Below are positions 54,375 to 64,000 of a stretch of 64,000 bases of DNA, piece after piece. The stretch spans positions 56,472,108-56,536,107 of the forward strand of contig OY755044.1 of NCBI GenBank assembly GCA_963576565.1, given 5' to 3'. Numbering within the stretch: position 1 is the stretch's first letter; every line of letters starts with the position of its first letter. Source of the stretch: Aspidapion aeneum (Eukaryota > Arthropoda > Insecta > Coleoptera > Brentidae). The position numbers and the translations under genes were made by a program. The notes beneath the pieces were generated by a model. The model did no database searches. It saw nothing but the letters and a program-made list of their open reading frames with translations, and was not told the origin of the DNA.

Positions 54375-56630
54375 AAAATGGTGCCAACCATTTACTAGAC
54401 CTAGTTTTTCCGGTGTTTACTTCTTTTTTGATGAATATTGGGTTTTTAATAAATGTTACTATGTTAATTTTATTATTTAGAAAAAAACTATGCCCCATTT
54501 GGCACATGCAAATAAAGACGGTTTTCTCAAAAGCTAAACAATAAAATCAAGTTCAAAGCTCTTAACTAGGTAGGTTCATTGAATATCTACCTAATTTGTA
54601 AAACTAATTAAAAAAAATAGGTTTTGAAGTTTTGATTATACAAAATCTAAAAATGGTAAAAAACATGAATTTCAAATTTTGTCTCAAAAAAATAAAATAG
54701 GTTTTGAAGTTTTGATTATACAAAATCTAAAAATGGTAAAAAACTTGAATTTTAAATTTTGTTTTTTTTTTTCTATAAAAAGGATTAAAATGAAGCTATG
54801 TAAAAATGTTCATTAAAGTAGCAAACATATTGCCTAATTACTAAACCTATTTGATTTTATTTAAAAAAAACTATGAATAAATTCCTCTGAAAGTATGTTT
54901 TAAAAATGGGAACGTTGGCAGTTAAATAGCTAAAATACATTTATTGCTTTTTGAGGTATCGCTGCTTGGACACGCCATCAAAAATTAAAATTTTGGTGGT
55001 TAGGTCTTTTTTGACACAAACTTATTTTGAGTGAACATAATTTTTTTTAACGATCTCAATACGCTTCCATGGATGGCTAAAAAATAAATCAACCCACCAT
55101 ACTAAGTATGCTTTTTTTTTCAGTAAAATTTATATTTGTCAAGCAAAAATTTATCATTGACTGGGGAAAAATCCAGCTCAAAAACACGACAAAAAATAAT
55201 GAAATAATTTTTCAACAGCTGCTTAAATCTTGAATTAATATCGCACTCAGGGCACAATGTAGATAACTTAAATACACTGTGGTCAAGGCAAGTAATATTA
55301 TTTAACAAAACTGTTTATGAATAAACTTGGTGTTACTAAGCAATAGGATTTTTTTTAGAAATTGAAAAAAAAATATGGGGAACATGAGTGAAATTTAAGT
55401 TAAGATTTTAGTTTTTTTTTTAATTAGAATTCTTAATAAAATATTAGTTCTTCCATAAATAAAACTATATTTCTGCTATAAAAAAATGCGAATTGCCCAT
55501 ATCTCTACTACTCTATCACTATTAAATATTTTATTATTTTTGAGTCCTTAACATTTCTGGGGGGATTGATCCCCTTTGATCCCCCTTAGGTACGACCTTG
55601 ATTGAATCCATCATTATTATCTTTCACCTGTATTCTTCAAGTTGTGCTATTAAGTGAATCTACCAAAATCTTCTCACTTGCTTTAAGACAGTTAAAATAT
55701 AAGAGAGGAGATAATGCATTCACGTGCCGTCAAGGATACCAGTGCAGACGATTTGACATTTAAAAGTGAAGGTAAAAATAAGAGGTATTTTTTAATAACT
55801 CATTTGTCCCAGCCGCAATTTCAAACTATTAAAACTTGCACGGGCATTGGTCGAGCTAATTTTTTTCACATGCAAGCCAATCATCAGTTGCGGATTTTAA
55901 TGCAGAGTTGTTTTGTCTCTTTGTAAAACTCTTAATAAGAATAATGAAGCAAAAACTTTGTGTTCCTATTTATATTCAAAGGAATAAAAATGTTACTATA
56001 CAAAAATTAATAAATGGATATTTAACAGTATATGGAGAATTTGCATGGGTCTTCTTATAAATTTATTCAAGAATAATTATTGGTCAGAAGTAAACGACAA
56101 AATTACATTCTTCTGGAGTTCTGTAACAAAAATAATTATTATTCTTTAATAACACGACATGAGACGGTCTTATATCCAGTAAACTATGGGGTAAATGAAA
56201 GATTCTTGATTCTGGCAGACGCGTGAATATTTATAATGACTAGTGGCCCCCTCCGGTAAAACTAGGGATCCGTGCTTAAACGACAGAAAAGATGGAGTGC
56301 AGTGTATAACATGCCAAAGGACGTATCCTAGCATTTTAAAGATATGTTTGTATAGTATTATTAAGCGGGAATCCGAAGGTGCGGGGTTCGCCGAGCTTCG
56401 TTCCTGATAGCATTAAAATGGCTTGGCTGGTTTGTGTTATAAGTATGATTTAAAAACCCTTGTTGAATTGTTTTACAAGAGCGCTCGGACAAGCTTGCGG
56501 TTTTTTAAATTGCATAAATACACCTCGCAAGAAAAAGTATCGAATCGCTAAGAAAAGCGCACTTTATTTTTGTTGAATTAAACTGACGAAAATTTTATGG
56601 ACACCCTGTAAAAATGATATTTATTTTGGC
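54375..56630. other. AT-rich interval with an 80-bp tandem duplication
   Basis: 54610-54689 and 54690-54769 are two copies of an 80-bp unit (GGTTTTGAAGTTTTGATTAT core). A small frame at 55714-55926 begins at an ATG and meets a GAAGGTAAAAATAAG donor-like site after 19 codons; no motif recognised. GATCCCCTTTGATCCCCC at 55568 is a short repeat. Confidence 0.4.
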
Positions 56631-56639
56631 GTGCGTAAT

Positions 56640-57060
56640 AGTTATTTAAACAACAAGGTTTGAAAACGACTCTATGCACACGATCGAGACAGTTTGGTAG
56701 ACCGAGCCGAAGGCGAGGTCTACAAGTCGAGGGGTGTGCAAAGAGGTTTTCAAACGAGTTTTTTACAATATTTTTATTTCCGACATTTTTATAACAAAAT
56801 TTTAAAAATTAAACAATTTTTTGACGTATCTAATCAACAAAACATACGAGCAGTGACGGTTGCTACGGAACTAAGCCAACTTATATTGATGGGTGACAAC
56901 AACAAAAATCACTATGACGGGAGACCCGTATGCAGAAATGACATAGGCGTGCGCAAAAATGACATAAGCGTGTGCAAAACGTTTTGCACACAGCGTGCGC
57001 AAAACGCAATTTTCAGATCGTGTTCTCCGTGCGCAAAACCCCCTTTTACAAGACAGTCGT
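56640..57060. repeat. Hairpin and GTGCGCAAAA repeats
   Basis: TTTGAAAACGACTCTATGCA at 56659 pairs with the inverse near 56738-56756 around TAGACC...GGTCTA. From 56939 to 57041 GTGYGCAAAA-type units recur five times on one strand with one inverse copy (TTTTGCACAC). A further hairpin (TTTCACGCACG...CGTGCGTGAAA) lies at 57455-57510. Possibly parts of one degraded element. Confidence 0.4.
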
Positions 57061-57849
57061 ATAAAAAAGTAATTACGTTTATGCACGCTAATTTATAATG
57101 AAAGTTTTATATACATTGCAGTCACTCTATATATTGCTTTTAAGTCACTTTATATACTAGATGACACTGACAAGTTTATATGATATTTACCGTCAGGCGT
57201 CAGATTTTTAGTTTGATTTGTCTTGGCGGCGTCAAAATGGATTTTGGAATTTGGGCTGGAAATGAAAATTTTGAACTGCCAAGGTTAATATTTGTTATTT
57301 TTACTAAATAAAATTATAATTATATACTGTTATAAAACCAAAAAATTTGTCTCAAATTTATACCGATTATAAAAATGTAATTTTGAATTATTATTATAAT
57401 TTCTATTTGGTCCAAATAGTATCATTTTGTATAAAGAAACAGCGTGCGTAAAAAAAAATTTCACGCACGCCAAACCAGTTTTTTACTCACGTGCGTGAAA
57501 TTTTTTTTTAACGGGAAGTTGAATTTTCCACATGAAAATTGGTGCGGAAAAACGTGTTTTACGCTCGCAAGTAGGAAAAAATTTTAATGTATAAGATTGA
57601 TCTAAGTTTTTTTTTTTCACCAAAATCAATAATTTCCAACATGCAAAAAAAATTTTCTTTGGTCACAACAGCAACCCCAAAACAATAAGGATTGCTGCTC
57701 CCTAACTTTTTATAGATCTTTCTCCATAGATAGGACAAGAAAAATTAACAATTATTAATTTTTGAGATAATTATGTTAATTAATGAAGTCAAGATTATTT
57801 GATGGTGCCCAACGCTCTGACTTATTATTTGTAAAAAACACCTTTAAAA
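57061..57849. other. AT-rich interval
   Basis: Apart from the TTTCACGCACG hairpin at 57455-57510, nothing recognised. Confidence 0.4.
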
Positions 57850-58082
57850 ATGTTCTTTGGCCCTTTTAAACGTAAAAGGATGAAGTGGATGATCAAAAAT
57901 GGAGTGAACCTTCCGCGTCAAGAATCTCTCGTCTTTAGACCCGGCTCCCTTCGAACGGTGCTGCATTTTTCAAGGATTAAGGACACTGTGAAAAAGTTTA
58001 TATATTTTTTAATGGCACCACGAGGGATAGGGACTGCAAAGAAGAATAAGGGAGAGATTTATTGCCAATCTTTTTTAGGTAA
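57850..58082 (+). CDS. Unrecognised basic reading frame, possible exon
   Basis: From ATG 57850 an open frame runs about 77 codons to a donor-like TTTTTTAGGTAACAT at 58070-58084; the frame itself stops shortly after. The product is basic (FKRKRMKWMIKNGVNLPRQ, APRGIGTAKKNKGE), and the segment is less AT-rich than its flanks. No family was recognised. It could be an exon, a piece of a transposon gene, or chance. Confidence 0.22.
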
Positions 58083-58172
58083 CATAAAACCGTAACCTAC
58101 TTATTTTTATCGAAAGGACAATGTCAGGTTCTTTGTTAATGTGATAAAGCTCTAAGTTATAGCTAGTGTTGC

Positions 58173-58325
58173 CGCCGAGACGAGAGATTCTCGCCTCTTG
58201 TCTCGTCTCGCTCTTTCTCGAGAAAACGAGAGAGATATTTTCTCGCAAATGAAAGCTCGAGACGAGACGAGAGAGAAAGTCCCTCTCGTCGAGAGATTCT
58301 CGTTTCTCTCGTTCCCTCGAGCAAA
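58173..58325. repeat. Low-complexity GAGACGAGA/TCTCGTCTCG block
   Basis: About 150 bp of imperfect GAGACGAGAGATTCTCG-type words on both strands, so the block can fold on itself. It is sharply bounded and starts after AGTGTTGCCGCC. Confidence 0.6.
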
Positions 58326-60189
58326 ATAGGTTGGTTTTAATTTTTTTTATGATTTACCATCTGTTCGTATTGACCTAATATAGGGTTAAGCTGATATTTA
58401 TATACTGTTTTTTTTTTTAAATAAAAGGTATGTAAAAATTTTCATATCTTTGACAACATGTATGTTCTGATAAATTCATTATTTATGTTATTAATGTGTT
58501 ATATTTGAAAATACTGTAAATATTTTTAAAATAAGAAGGAAACAAAAATCTAAAAATGTAGGTTGTTTCGATTAAAAAAAGATCCCTCCTATCAAAATTT
58601 TACATTTATTAAAAGGGTTAGATATTTTGGCCATCAAATTTTTTAAAGAAAATTAAGACATAAAACGTATTACTCATCTTTTAGTATCTATTCGAAAAAC
58701 TCTTAGGTTGGTTGATGAAAATGTAGGGAAAACCCCTGTAGATAAAACTCTTATATCAGCACTTTCATAGGACTTAAGAGCAGGTACAAAGGCCTTGCTG
58801 CTAAAGGGTCGAAAATTATATTTACTGGAAAAACAGATTTGGTTCTGACTTGGAAGTTAAATATAATTGTATAATAATAACATTAAATATAATGTTAAAA
58901 CCGGATACCGTTAATCAAATTAGTTGACACTTACGCAGGTATACAGTTCATATCATTATTTTTGAGACAACTTTTTCGTTGGCCCATGCTATTTGTTATG
59001 GTAAACAGCTGATAACTGTCAAAAAGTTATCTTAAAAACTATGATATGGAGTATAGCTACTTCAAATATTTGACAATAATGCTATCGTTATCAAATCCAA
59101 GGGTGGCTAGTTAAGTCATACAGAATTGTGTATTTGCGACATAAATAACCAAACACCAAAACGTACTTGCACCGACATTTACTAAAGTAACTAAAGGTAC
59201 TGTACAAGCGTTATCTTTAAGCAACTTGCATAAATTATGAGGATCAGTACCAGAGACTAAATTTGCCAACGGTACCCATTTAAAATACCCTATTGCGTGT
59301 AATTAAGTAAGCAATTGTTTGTTGTTATTTTGGCCGATTTTGTCTTGTAAATAGTTAAGGTTTTGCTTCTCTTACTACTTTAATACTATTACTCTCTAAA
59401 AAGCCATTCGTAAAAATAATATCCTTTTTTAAAATTATTACTAGTATTTGATATTTATAAAACACAACCAAATTTAATTTAGAACTTTCTAGAAGCCCTG
59501 TATGTAAGACGTCATATATACGAGGTCTCTAAATCTCCCAAGCTATCCAGACGACATATGGTATTATTAAAATTAGTTGACACCTAAGCTGAGACCACAC
59601 TAGCGCAGCGTAGTGCAGGATGCTTTATTCAAATTCCATTAAATAATATTTGGCCGCGTCATGTCTCGAAGTTTAGCTGCGGTACAGTTCAGCCTAGTGC
59701 GGCCTAAGCTTTAGTGCTGTCTAATCGTTACGCAAGTATAGCTACTTTAAATATTTAAACACAACGCTATTGGTGTAAATGTAAATTAAGTTACAGAGAA
59801 TTGTGTGTGTTTGGTACAGTGGCGTGAGGTGAAATTTGATCCAAGGGAAGCAATTTTTTTTAAAACTTGCTCATTTGTATTTTTTTATATTTTTTATTTT
59901 TCAGTAACCGTCAATTTCTTGCTTAAGTCTACGGTTATTTAAAATACCTGTTTATCTTTTCATTAAAACTTTGGGAAAAAAATATTTTTTTCAACAAAAA
60001 TACACGAAAATGTTCACATATAATTTTATTCAAATTTACCTATCTTATAAATTATTTAAATTGCTTACCCGCTATAATTCCAATAAAAGACTAGTACAAA
60101 TGGTTTAGCAAGTGATGAATCCAATGCTAGTGTCGTAGTAGCCCATACTGCAGGGCTATAGTTTAGTTATAGTTTTTTCTGGCGTAAAC
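58326..60189. other. AT-rich interval with small dispersed repeats
   Basis: 59047-59140 and 59735-59815 share AAGTATAGCTACTT(C/T)AAATATTT and AGAATTGTGTnTTTG in the same order. AAATTAGTTGACAC occurs at 58917 and 59570. CAGTGGCGTGAGGTG at 59818 resembles a hAT-like end. Confidence 0.4.
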
Positions 60190-60676
60190 AAAGAAGATTT
60201 GTAGGAATATATCATTAGTGATCTAAAAAATATTTTGAATGGTTGTGATTTAATAAATTAGGCTTAAATATTGACAAAACTGTATATATGGTGATGCGTC
60301 AAGCCGGAAAGAAAGAAATAAATATAGTTATAAAATAAAAATAATATTGTGTTTAAAAAAGTGAATCAATATAAATATCTTGGTTTAATTAAGGACTATT
60401 TAACTTGGAAGGCTCATGTGAATAATATTATCGAAAAAGTGACACCTATATTGGGTGCATTTAAAAGCACACATGTTATATAAAAATCCTAGATATCTTT
60501 TGTATAATAGTTTTATTGAGTCACATTTACGGTATTTAATTCTCTGCTATGGCAATACAAGTTTAGAGTCAATAAATAAATTACAAAGACTACAAAATAA
60601 ATCTATTAAAATTATATTCTCTCAAAATTTTTATGTACCTAGTGCATCTCTGTATACTGACTATATATTTTTTTAA
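60190..60676 (+). pseudogene. Fragment of a LINE reverse transcriptase (C-terminal)
   Basis: In two or more frames the sequence shows the RT blocks after the catalytic box: GLNIDKTVYMVMRQ near 60260, NQYKYLGLIKDYLTWKAHV near 60365 and, from 60484, LYNSFIESHLRYLILCYGN with NKLQRLQNKSIKIIF. It lacks the catalytic domain and any tail. It is a degraded LINE fragment of a lineage distinct from the two LINEs at 21412 and 50741. Confidence 0.7.
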
Positions 60677-61163
60677 TTAATCAACTAAAAATGCTAGAAC
60701 AATCAGATGTACTATATGAGTTGAGGTCAGAAATAACGTTTAAAAAAAATTAGCAAAAAGTAAACAAGGCCAACAATAAAGTTTTTTTTTCTCACAACCA
60801 GCCACTCGTACTGCTTATACTTATCACCACTAAAATGTCGTGTGCAAGTTTTAATTTAGATTGTAAGCTCTTTAATTTCGGTCTTGGGCCCACCCCTATT
60901 TATTATATTTGCCTTTTCAATAAAACTTTGGAAAATAAACTTTTTGGTAATCAAAATACATACTATACAATAACATAACTGTATAGTTTTAACGCCTGTT
61001 GCAATATACTTTACCCAAACCGAAGCCTCTTGCTGGCACGCCATTGTGTACGTAATCTAAGAGACTGCTTATTTCAAGGCTAAAGGGTGCGAACTGAATT
61101 CTTGCATTGGGCTTGCATGCATTGACCCCCACTATGTTTTACATAATCGGAAAAGCAATTGTA
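60677..61163. other. Interval without genes
   Basis: GGCACGCCATTG at 61033-61044 is the inverse of the CAGTGGCGTG at 59818 and could close a 1.2-kb element around the RT fragment. Otherwise nothing. Confidence 0.35.
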
Positions 61164-61561
61164 GCTGAGTTCGGTATTGGCATCTCAGACGTGGCGGATT
61201 TTTGGTCACGTGATTACAGATTAGTCTGAGCAAATTGGAATTAGTGAACAATCCAGATCAAATCGATCAAATTTTTATAAATGGTTATAACCTTAAATAT
61301 AATCAAAAATATTATGTACATTTCAATTTCAATCTTTTTACATAAAAAAATTATTTTTGTAAACAAACCAAATATACAACATACGTCACAATCTCAGATT
61401 AACCTGTTTCGTCGATCAAAATGTACGGAGCAACCAGATTTACGTCCGACTAGTCTGAGCCGAATTACCGAACTATTCAGATCTACCTCCCCTAGACCTA
61501 GATGGAATTAACGAACGATTTCGACCAAAAAGATTAATCCGACGTAAATACCGAACGCAGC
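61164..61561. mobile_element. 398-bp MITE with TTGTA duplication
   Basis: GCTGAGTTCGGTATT at the left and AATACCGAACGCAGC at the right are inverse ends, with TTGTA on both sides (61159-61163 and 61562-61566). An interior word, TAGTCTGAGC, occurs twice. Non-coding. Confidence 0.65.
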
Positions 61562-61569
61562 TTGTATCT

Positions 61570-61855
61570 GCCGCGTAGAGCGGAAAGCGACGCTGCTCTC
61601 GGGTCAACTTAAGACCAACAGTCAATGAATTCTTCTCCGCTTTCTACGCGTACGACAAAGACAACTGCTTACATGGTTGCCTATTCTTATACGCCCTTCT
61701 ATTATATGCAAATCGATAAGATAAGATAAGATAGATAAGATGCCGCTTTTCTAGTACATCGGTACGCGCAAAATATTTTGCTTCTGATACAGTTTTACCA
61801 CTCCTACAAGACTAGCGCCTGGGTTGCTGCATAGATGAACAAACACTAACACGTA
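61570..61855. repeat. Short hairpin and GATAA microsatellite
   Basis: CGCGTAGAGCGGAAAGCG at 61573 roughly pairs with CTCCGCTTTCTACGCG near 61637. GATAAGATAAGATAAGATAG occupies 61715-61741. Confidence 0.5.
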
Positions 61856-62355
61856 GGGGAGAGGGGGGGGGGACATTGGGACGATTCAAACATTATTCTG
61901 CATAAATTTCTTATAGTATTTCTTTAATTAAAAAAAAAAATAGCGAAAAGAACTATTACCTTTCCCTTACATATATTATTGTTTAAAAGCATTTGTTTAT
62001 TCAAAATAACAAAAATATGAAATATTTAAAATAGTTATGCAAATGTCCGAATGTACCCCATAGGCGGGGTAGATTTGGACACCCAGGGGGCACTTTTGGA
62101 CACTTTACAAAATAAAAGCAAACAAACCATTATTACGTACAACAGTTTACTTTAGAACACAAAAATATTATTTCTTTACAACAAATAATTTAAAACTTTA
62201 TATACGAACATACATGTTTAAAGTTAACCAATAAAACATGAAAGAACATCTAACTAAAATGTTTATAAAAGTTTAGGCAATATTTAATTTATTTTAAAAC
62301 TACTTAAATCTGTGGAAAACTTTTTTATGGAACTTGCCCGAGCTGTAGTAATCTA

Positions 62356-62694
62356 TTATATTAGGTCTTTATCAACAAGATTTGGAAAGACAAAATCACT
62401 ATCCTTTTTTCTCAGAAAATTTAACTTGTATTGTCTATCTATAATTTCCTCCACTTCGCCTACAAAAAACTTAATTGCCTTCTTTGAGGCATATTTGACC
62501 AACAGGTAGTCTCCAATAAAAATGTTTGGCTTATCATTTGCATGGTCTGAGATTTCTTTGCTAAATTCGCTATCATCTGAATCAGATTGCGGAAGACTTT
62601 GTGTTTTATTTCTTAAAGTTTTTTTAATATTTTTTTTCTGAAATATTTTTTGTTGATGCTTCATTTGCAAAAACATTTTTTTTACCCTTTTCAT
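62356..62694 (-). pseudogene. C-terminal part of pogo-like transposase
   Basis: Lys-rich start (KRVKKMFLQMKHQQK), an acidic Ser stretch (SDSDDSEFSKE) and a small folded end (IFIGDYLLVKYASKKAIKFFVGEVEEI) that I associate with insect pogo-like transposases. Between this and the main frame (62695-62757) the coding sequence passes through another frame (LRILTETSEKNRLEQK), so two frameshifts separate them. Confidence 0.55.
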
Positions 62695-62757
62695 TCGCCT
62701 GTATTTTTTGTTCTAAACGATTCTTTTCAGAGGTTTCTGTAAGAATTCTTAGTTTTC

Positions 62758-64000
62758 CTAACTTCCTACCTTTATTTGTTGCCAACTTTGAGCTTTTGGA
62801 AAAGGCTGAATGCTTTCAGGGGTAATAATAAAAGAAGCGGCTGGCGTGTTACATTTTGGACGTGGAGTTTCAATCGACGTTGATGGAAAGTCGCTGACGT
62901 CATTGCCTTTGTCTTGAATAGACAGACTAGGTGGCGTTTCATGTGGTGGCGGTTGGTCTGCAACATACGTGGCTAAAAAGTCATCTCTGCTGAAAACTTG
63001 CCGGTCAAATGGTACAATCCCACATTTTTTGAATGCTGAACAAATGTTATCCATTGTAAAAGCTCTTTGGTATGCCTTTCCTGATAACTCAGCTATTTCA
63101 TAAATTGAAATTCTTTTACCGGGGTTTCCGAGCATCCAGTCATTAAATGCAACTTTCAAATAGCTCTTAAATGGTCCGTAAAGGCATACATCCAAAGGTT
63201 GCATTCGATGTGTGCAATGCGGGGGAAATGTTACAAAATGGATACCATTTTCTCTACAAAACAGAATCGTTTCCAAACTCGTATGAGATTCGTGATTATC
63301 TAGCACTATCAGAATTGGGTCCTCTTTGTTGCACTTTGTGAATTTTTGAATGTGCTTAATAACCTCCAAAAATAGCGTGGCTGTCATCCAACCTGATCCA
63401 GATCGATTAACTAAGCCAAGACTGCCATTAGGTGCACCTTTCAAAAATATTGGTTTATATTTAGCTCTTGGAAAAATATAAATCGGTGGTACAGTGTTTC
63501 CAACTGAATTGATAATCGCGCAAAATGTTACTAGTTCTCCCCTTTCTGCGGACACTGCTTCACCAACTTGCTTAATCCCAGTTTCAGCAATAACTTTGGG
63601 AGGCTGAAGAACTGTAGACACACCAGTTTCATCAAGGTTGTAACATTTTTCTGGAGGTATTTTATACTTTTTGAATGCATTCTCCAAATTGTCAAAAAAT
63701 TGGGTAACATTTGTCTCATTGAAACCTAAAGTTCGTGCTAGGCTGGTACTTTCTAGTTTCCTTAACGACAAGCGTGGAAACCGTGCCATAAAACCTTTCA
63801 TCCAATCTACACCAGCTCTTTTATTTTTATCCCACCCACTTGGATATTTTATGTTTAGTTTCTTGGCATATTTGTAGGTCAATTTTTAAGATTGTGAGTA
63901 TGTTAGTCCATAATTAATTTTAGAGCTTTGAAGCAAATATTCACTAAGAAGTGTTTCTTGTTTAATATTAAAAACCTGTTGAGATGCGTATTTTGATTGA
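62758..64000 (-). pseudogene. Pogo/Tigger-like DDE transposase, N-terminus outside window
   Basis: The frame from 63882 has the end of the CENP-B-like helix-turn-helix (GVDWMKGFMARFPRLSLRK) and the DDE catalytic domain: CYNLDETGVST (first Asp), LIVLDNHESHTS (second Asp) and HRMQPLDVCLYGPFK (third Asp), the last two 35 residues apart. Upstream to 64000 the same frame reads LLSEYLLQSSKINYGLT, the preceding part of the DNA-binding domain, broken by one TAA at 63888-63886. The enzyme cuts and pastes the element at TA sites. The C-terminal end is frameshifted at about 62760. Inactive as it stands. Confidence 0.85.

Larger units (their letters stand above)
61856..64000 (-). mobile_element. Pogo-like DNA transposon, left end and transposase, runs off the window
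   Basis: The left end is GGGGAGAGGGGGGGGG followed by ACATTGGGACG, preceded by TA. Subterminal GGACACCCAGGGGG and TTTTGGACACTTTAC at 62078 resemble it. The transposase lies on the minus strand. The right end is outside the window. Confidence 0.7.

Noticed and set aside
55714..55926. First exon starting at ATG 55714
   Set aside because: Only 19 codons before the donor-like site, no motif and no partner exon; too weak to list as a gene.

Overview
The window is AT-rich animal DNA, most probably from an insect with a large, transposon-laden genome. This is inferred from the mix of BEL/Pao LTR elements, LOA/I-like and jockey-like LINEs, pogo-type transposons, hAT-like MITEs, Penelope-like palindromes and eukaryotic splice signals. 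The species cannot be named from sequence alone. There is no bacterial gene organisation, CRISPR array or rRNA. Almost every recognisable open reading frame belongs to a mobile element, and most are broken. The clearest host-gene signal is one LDL-receptor class A exon at 28890-29065, with good splice sites.

Layout. 1-1137: 5' end of an antisense BEL/Pao element (family 1). 1200-6490: small repeats, including a MITE (3243-3497), a 168-bp tandem duplication split by a TIR element (3801-5538) that carries one C2H2 zinc-finger reading frame and a foldback, and two decamer-array elements. 7398-17869: a large inverted repeat of about 1-kb arms, into whose centre a young BEL/Pao element (family 2, 8632-16849; near-identical 411-bp LTRs, TATAT duplication) has inserted. 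18332-19785: a foldback MITE and a 185-bp pogo-type MITE. 21412-26994: a full-length LOA/I-like LINE on the minus strand, flanked by a 13-bp duplication, itself hit by a 316-bp element, and lying inside a reading frame that becomes continuous when the two flanks are compared. 27774-28434: remnant of an arthropod repeat-associated protein. 28890-29065: the LDLa exon. 30700-33500: a hairpin, a LINE tail and two MITEs.

33833-34072 and 35495-36268 are palindromic Penelope-like pieces with hammerhead-ribozyme-like cores. 34588-43002 is a pogo-type MITE split by the old, heavily mutated BEL/Pao element of family 1 (35103-42864), whose 5' LTR holds the second Penelope-like piece. 43511-44077 and 50519-54374 are two copies of a palindromic-ended element; the second is split by a jockey/CR1-like LINE (50741-53902). 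47125-48676 is a broken gene of a repeat-associated family with a possible DD34D catalytic triad. The last 20 kb hold AT-rich sequence, a LINE RT fragment, a MITE with TTGTA duplication and, at the right edge, a pogo-like transposase that runs out of the window.

How the parts relate. There are no operons; the structure is one of nested insertion. Target-site duplications give a relative history: the pogo-type MITE predates BEL family 1, which predates the Penelope-like insert; the large inverted repeat predates BEL family 2; the putative exon predates the LINE, which predates its 316-bp insert; and the palindromic-ended element predates the jockey-like LINE. Only BEL family 2 looks recent, and it already carries several coding lesions.
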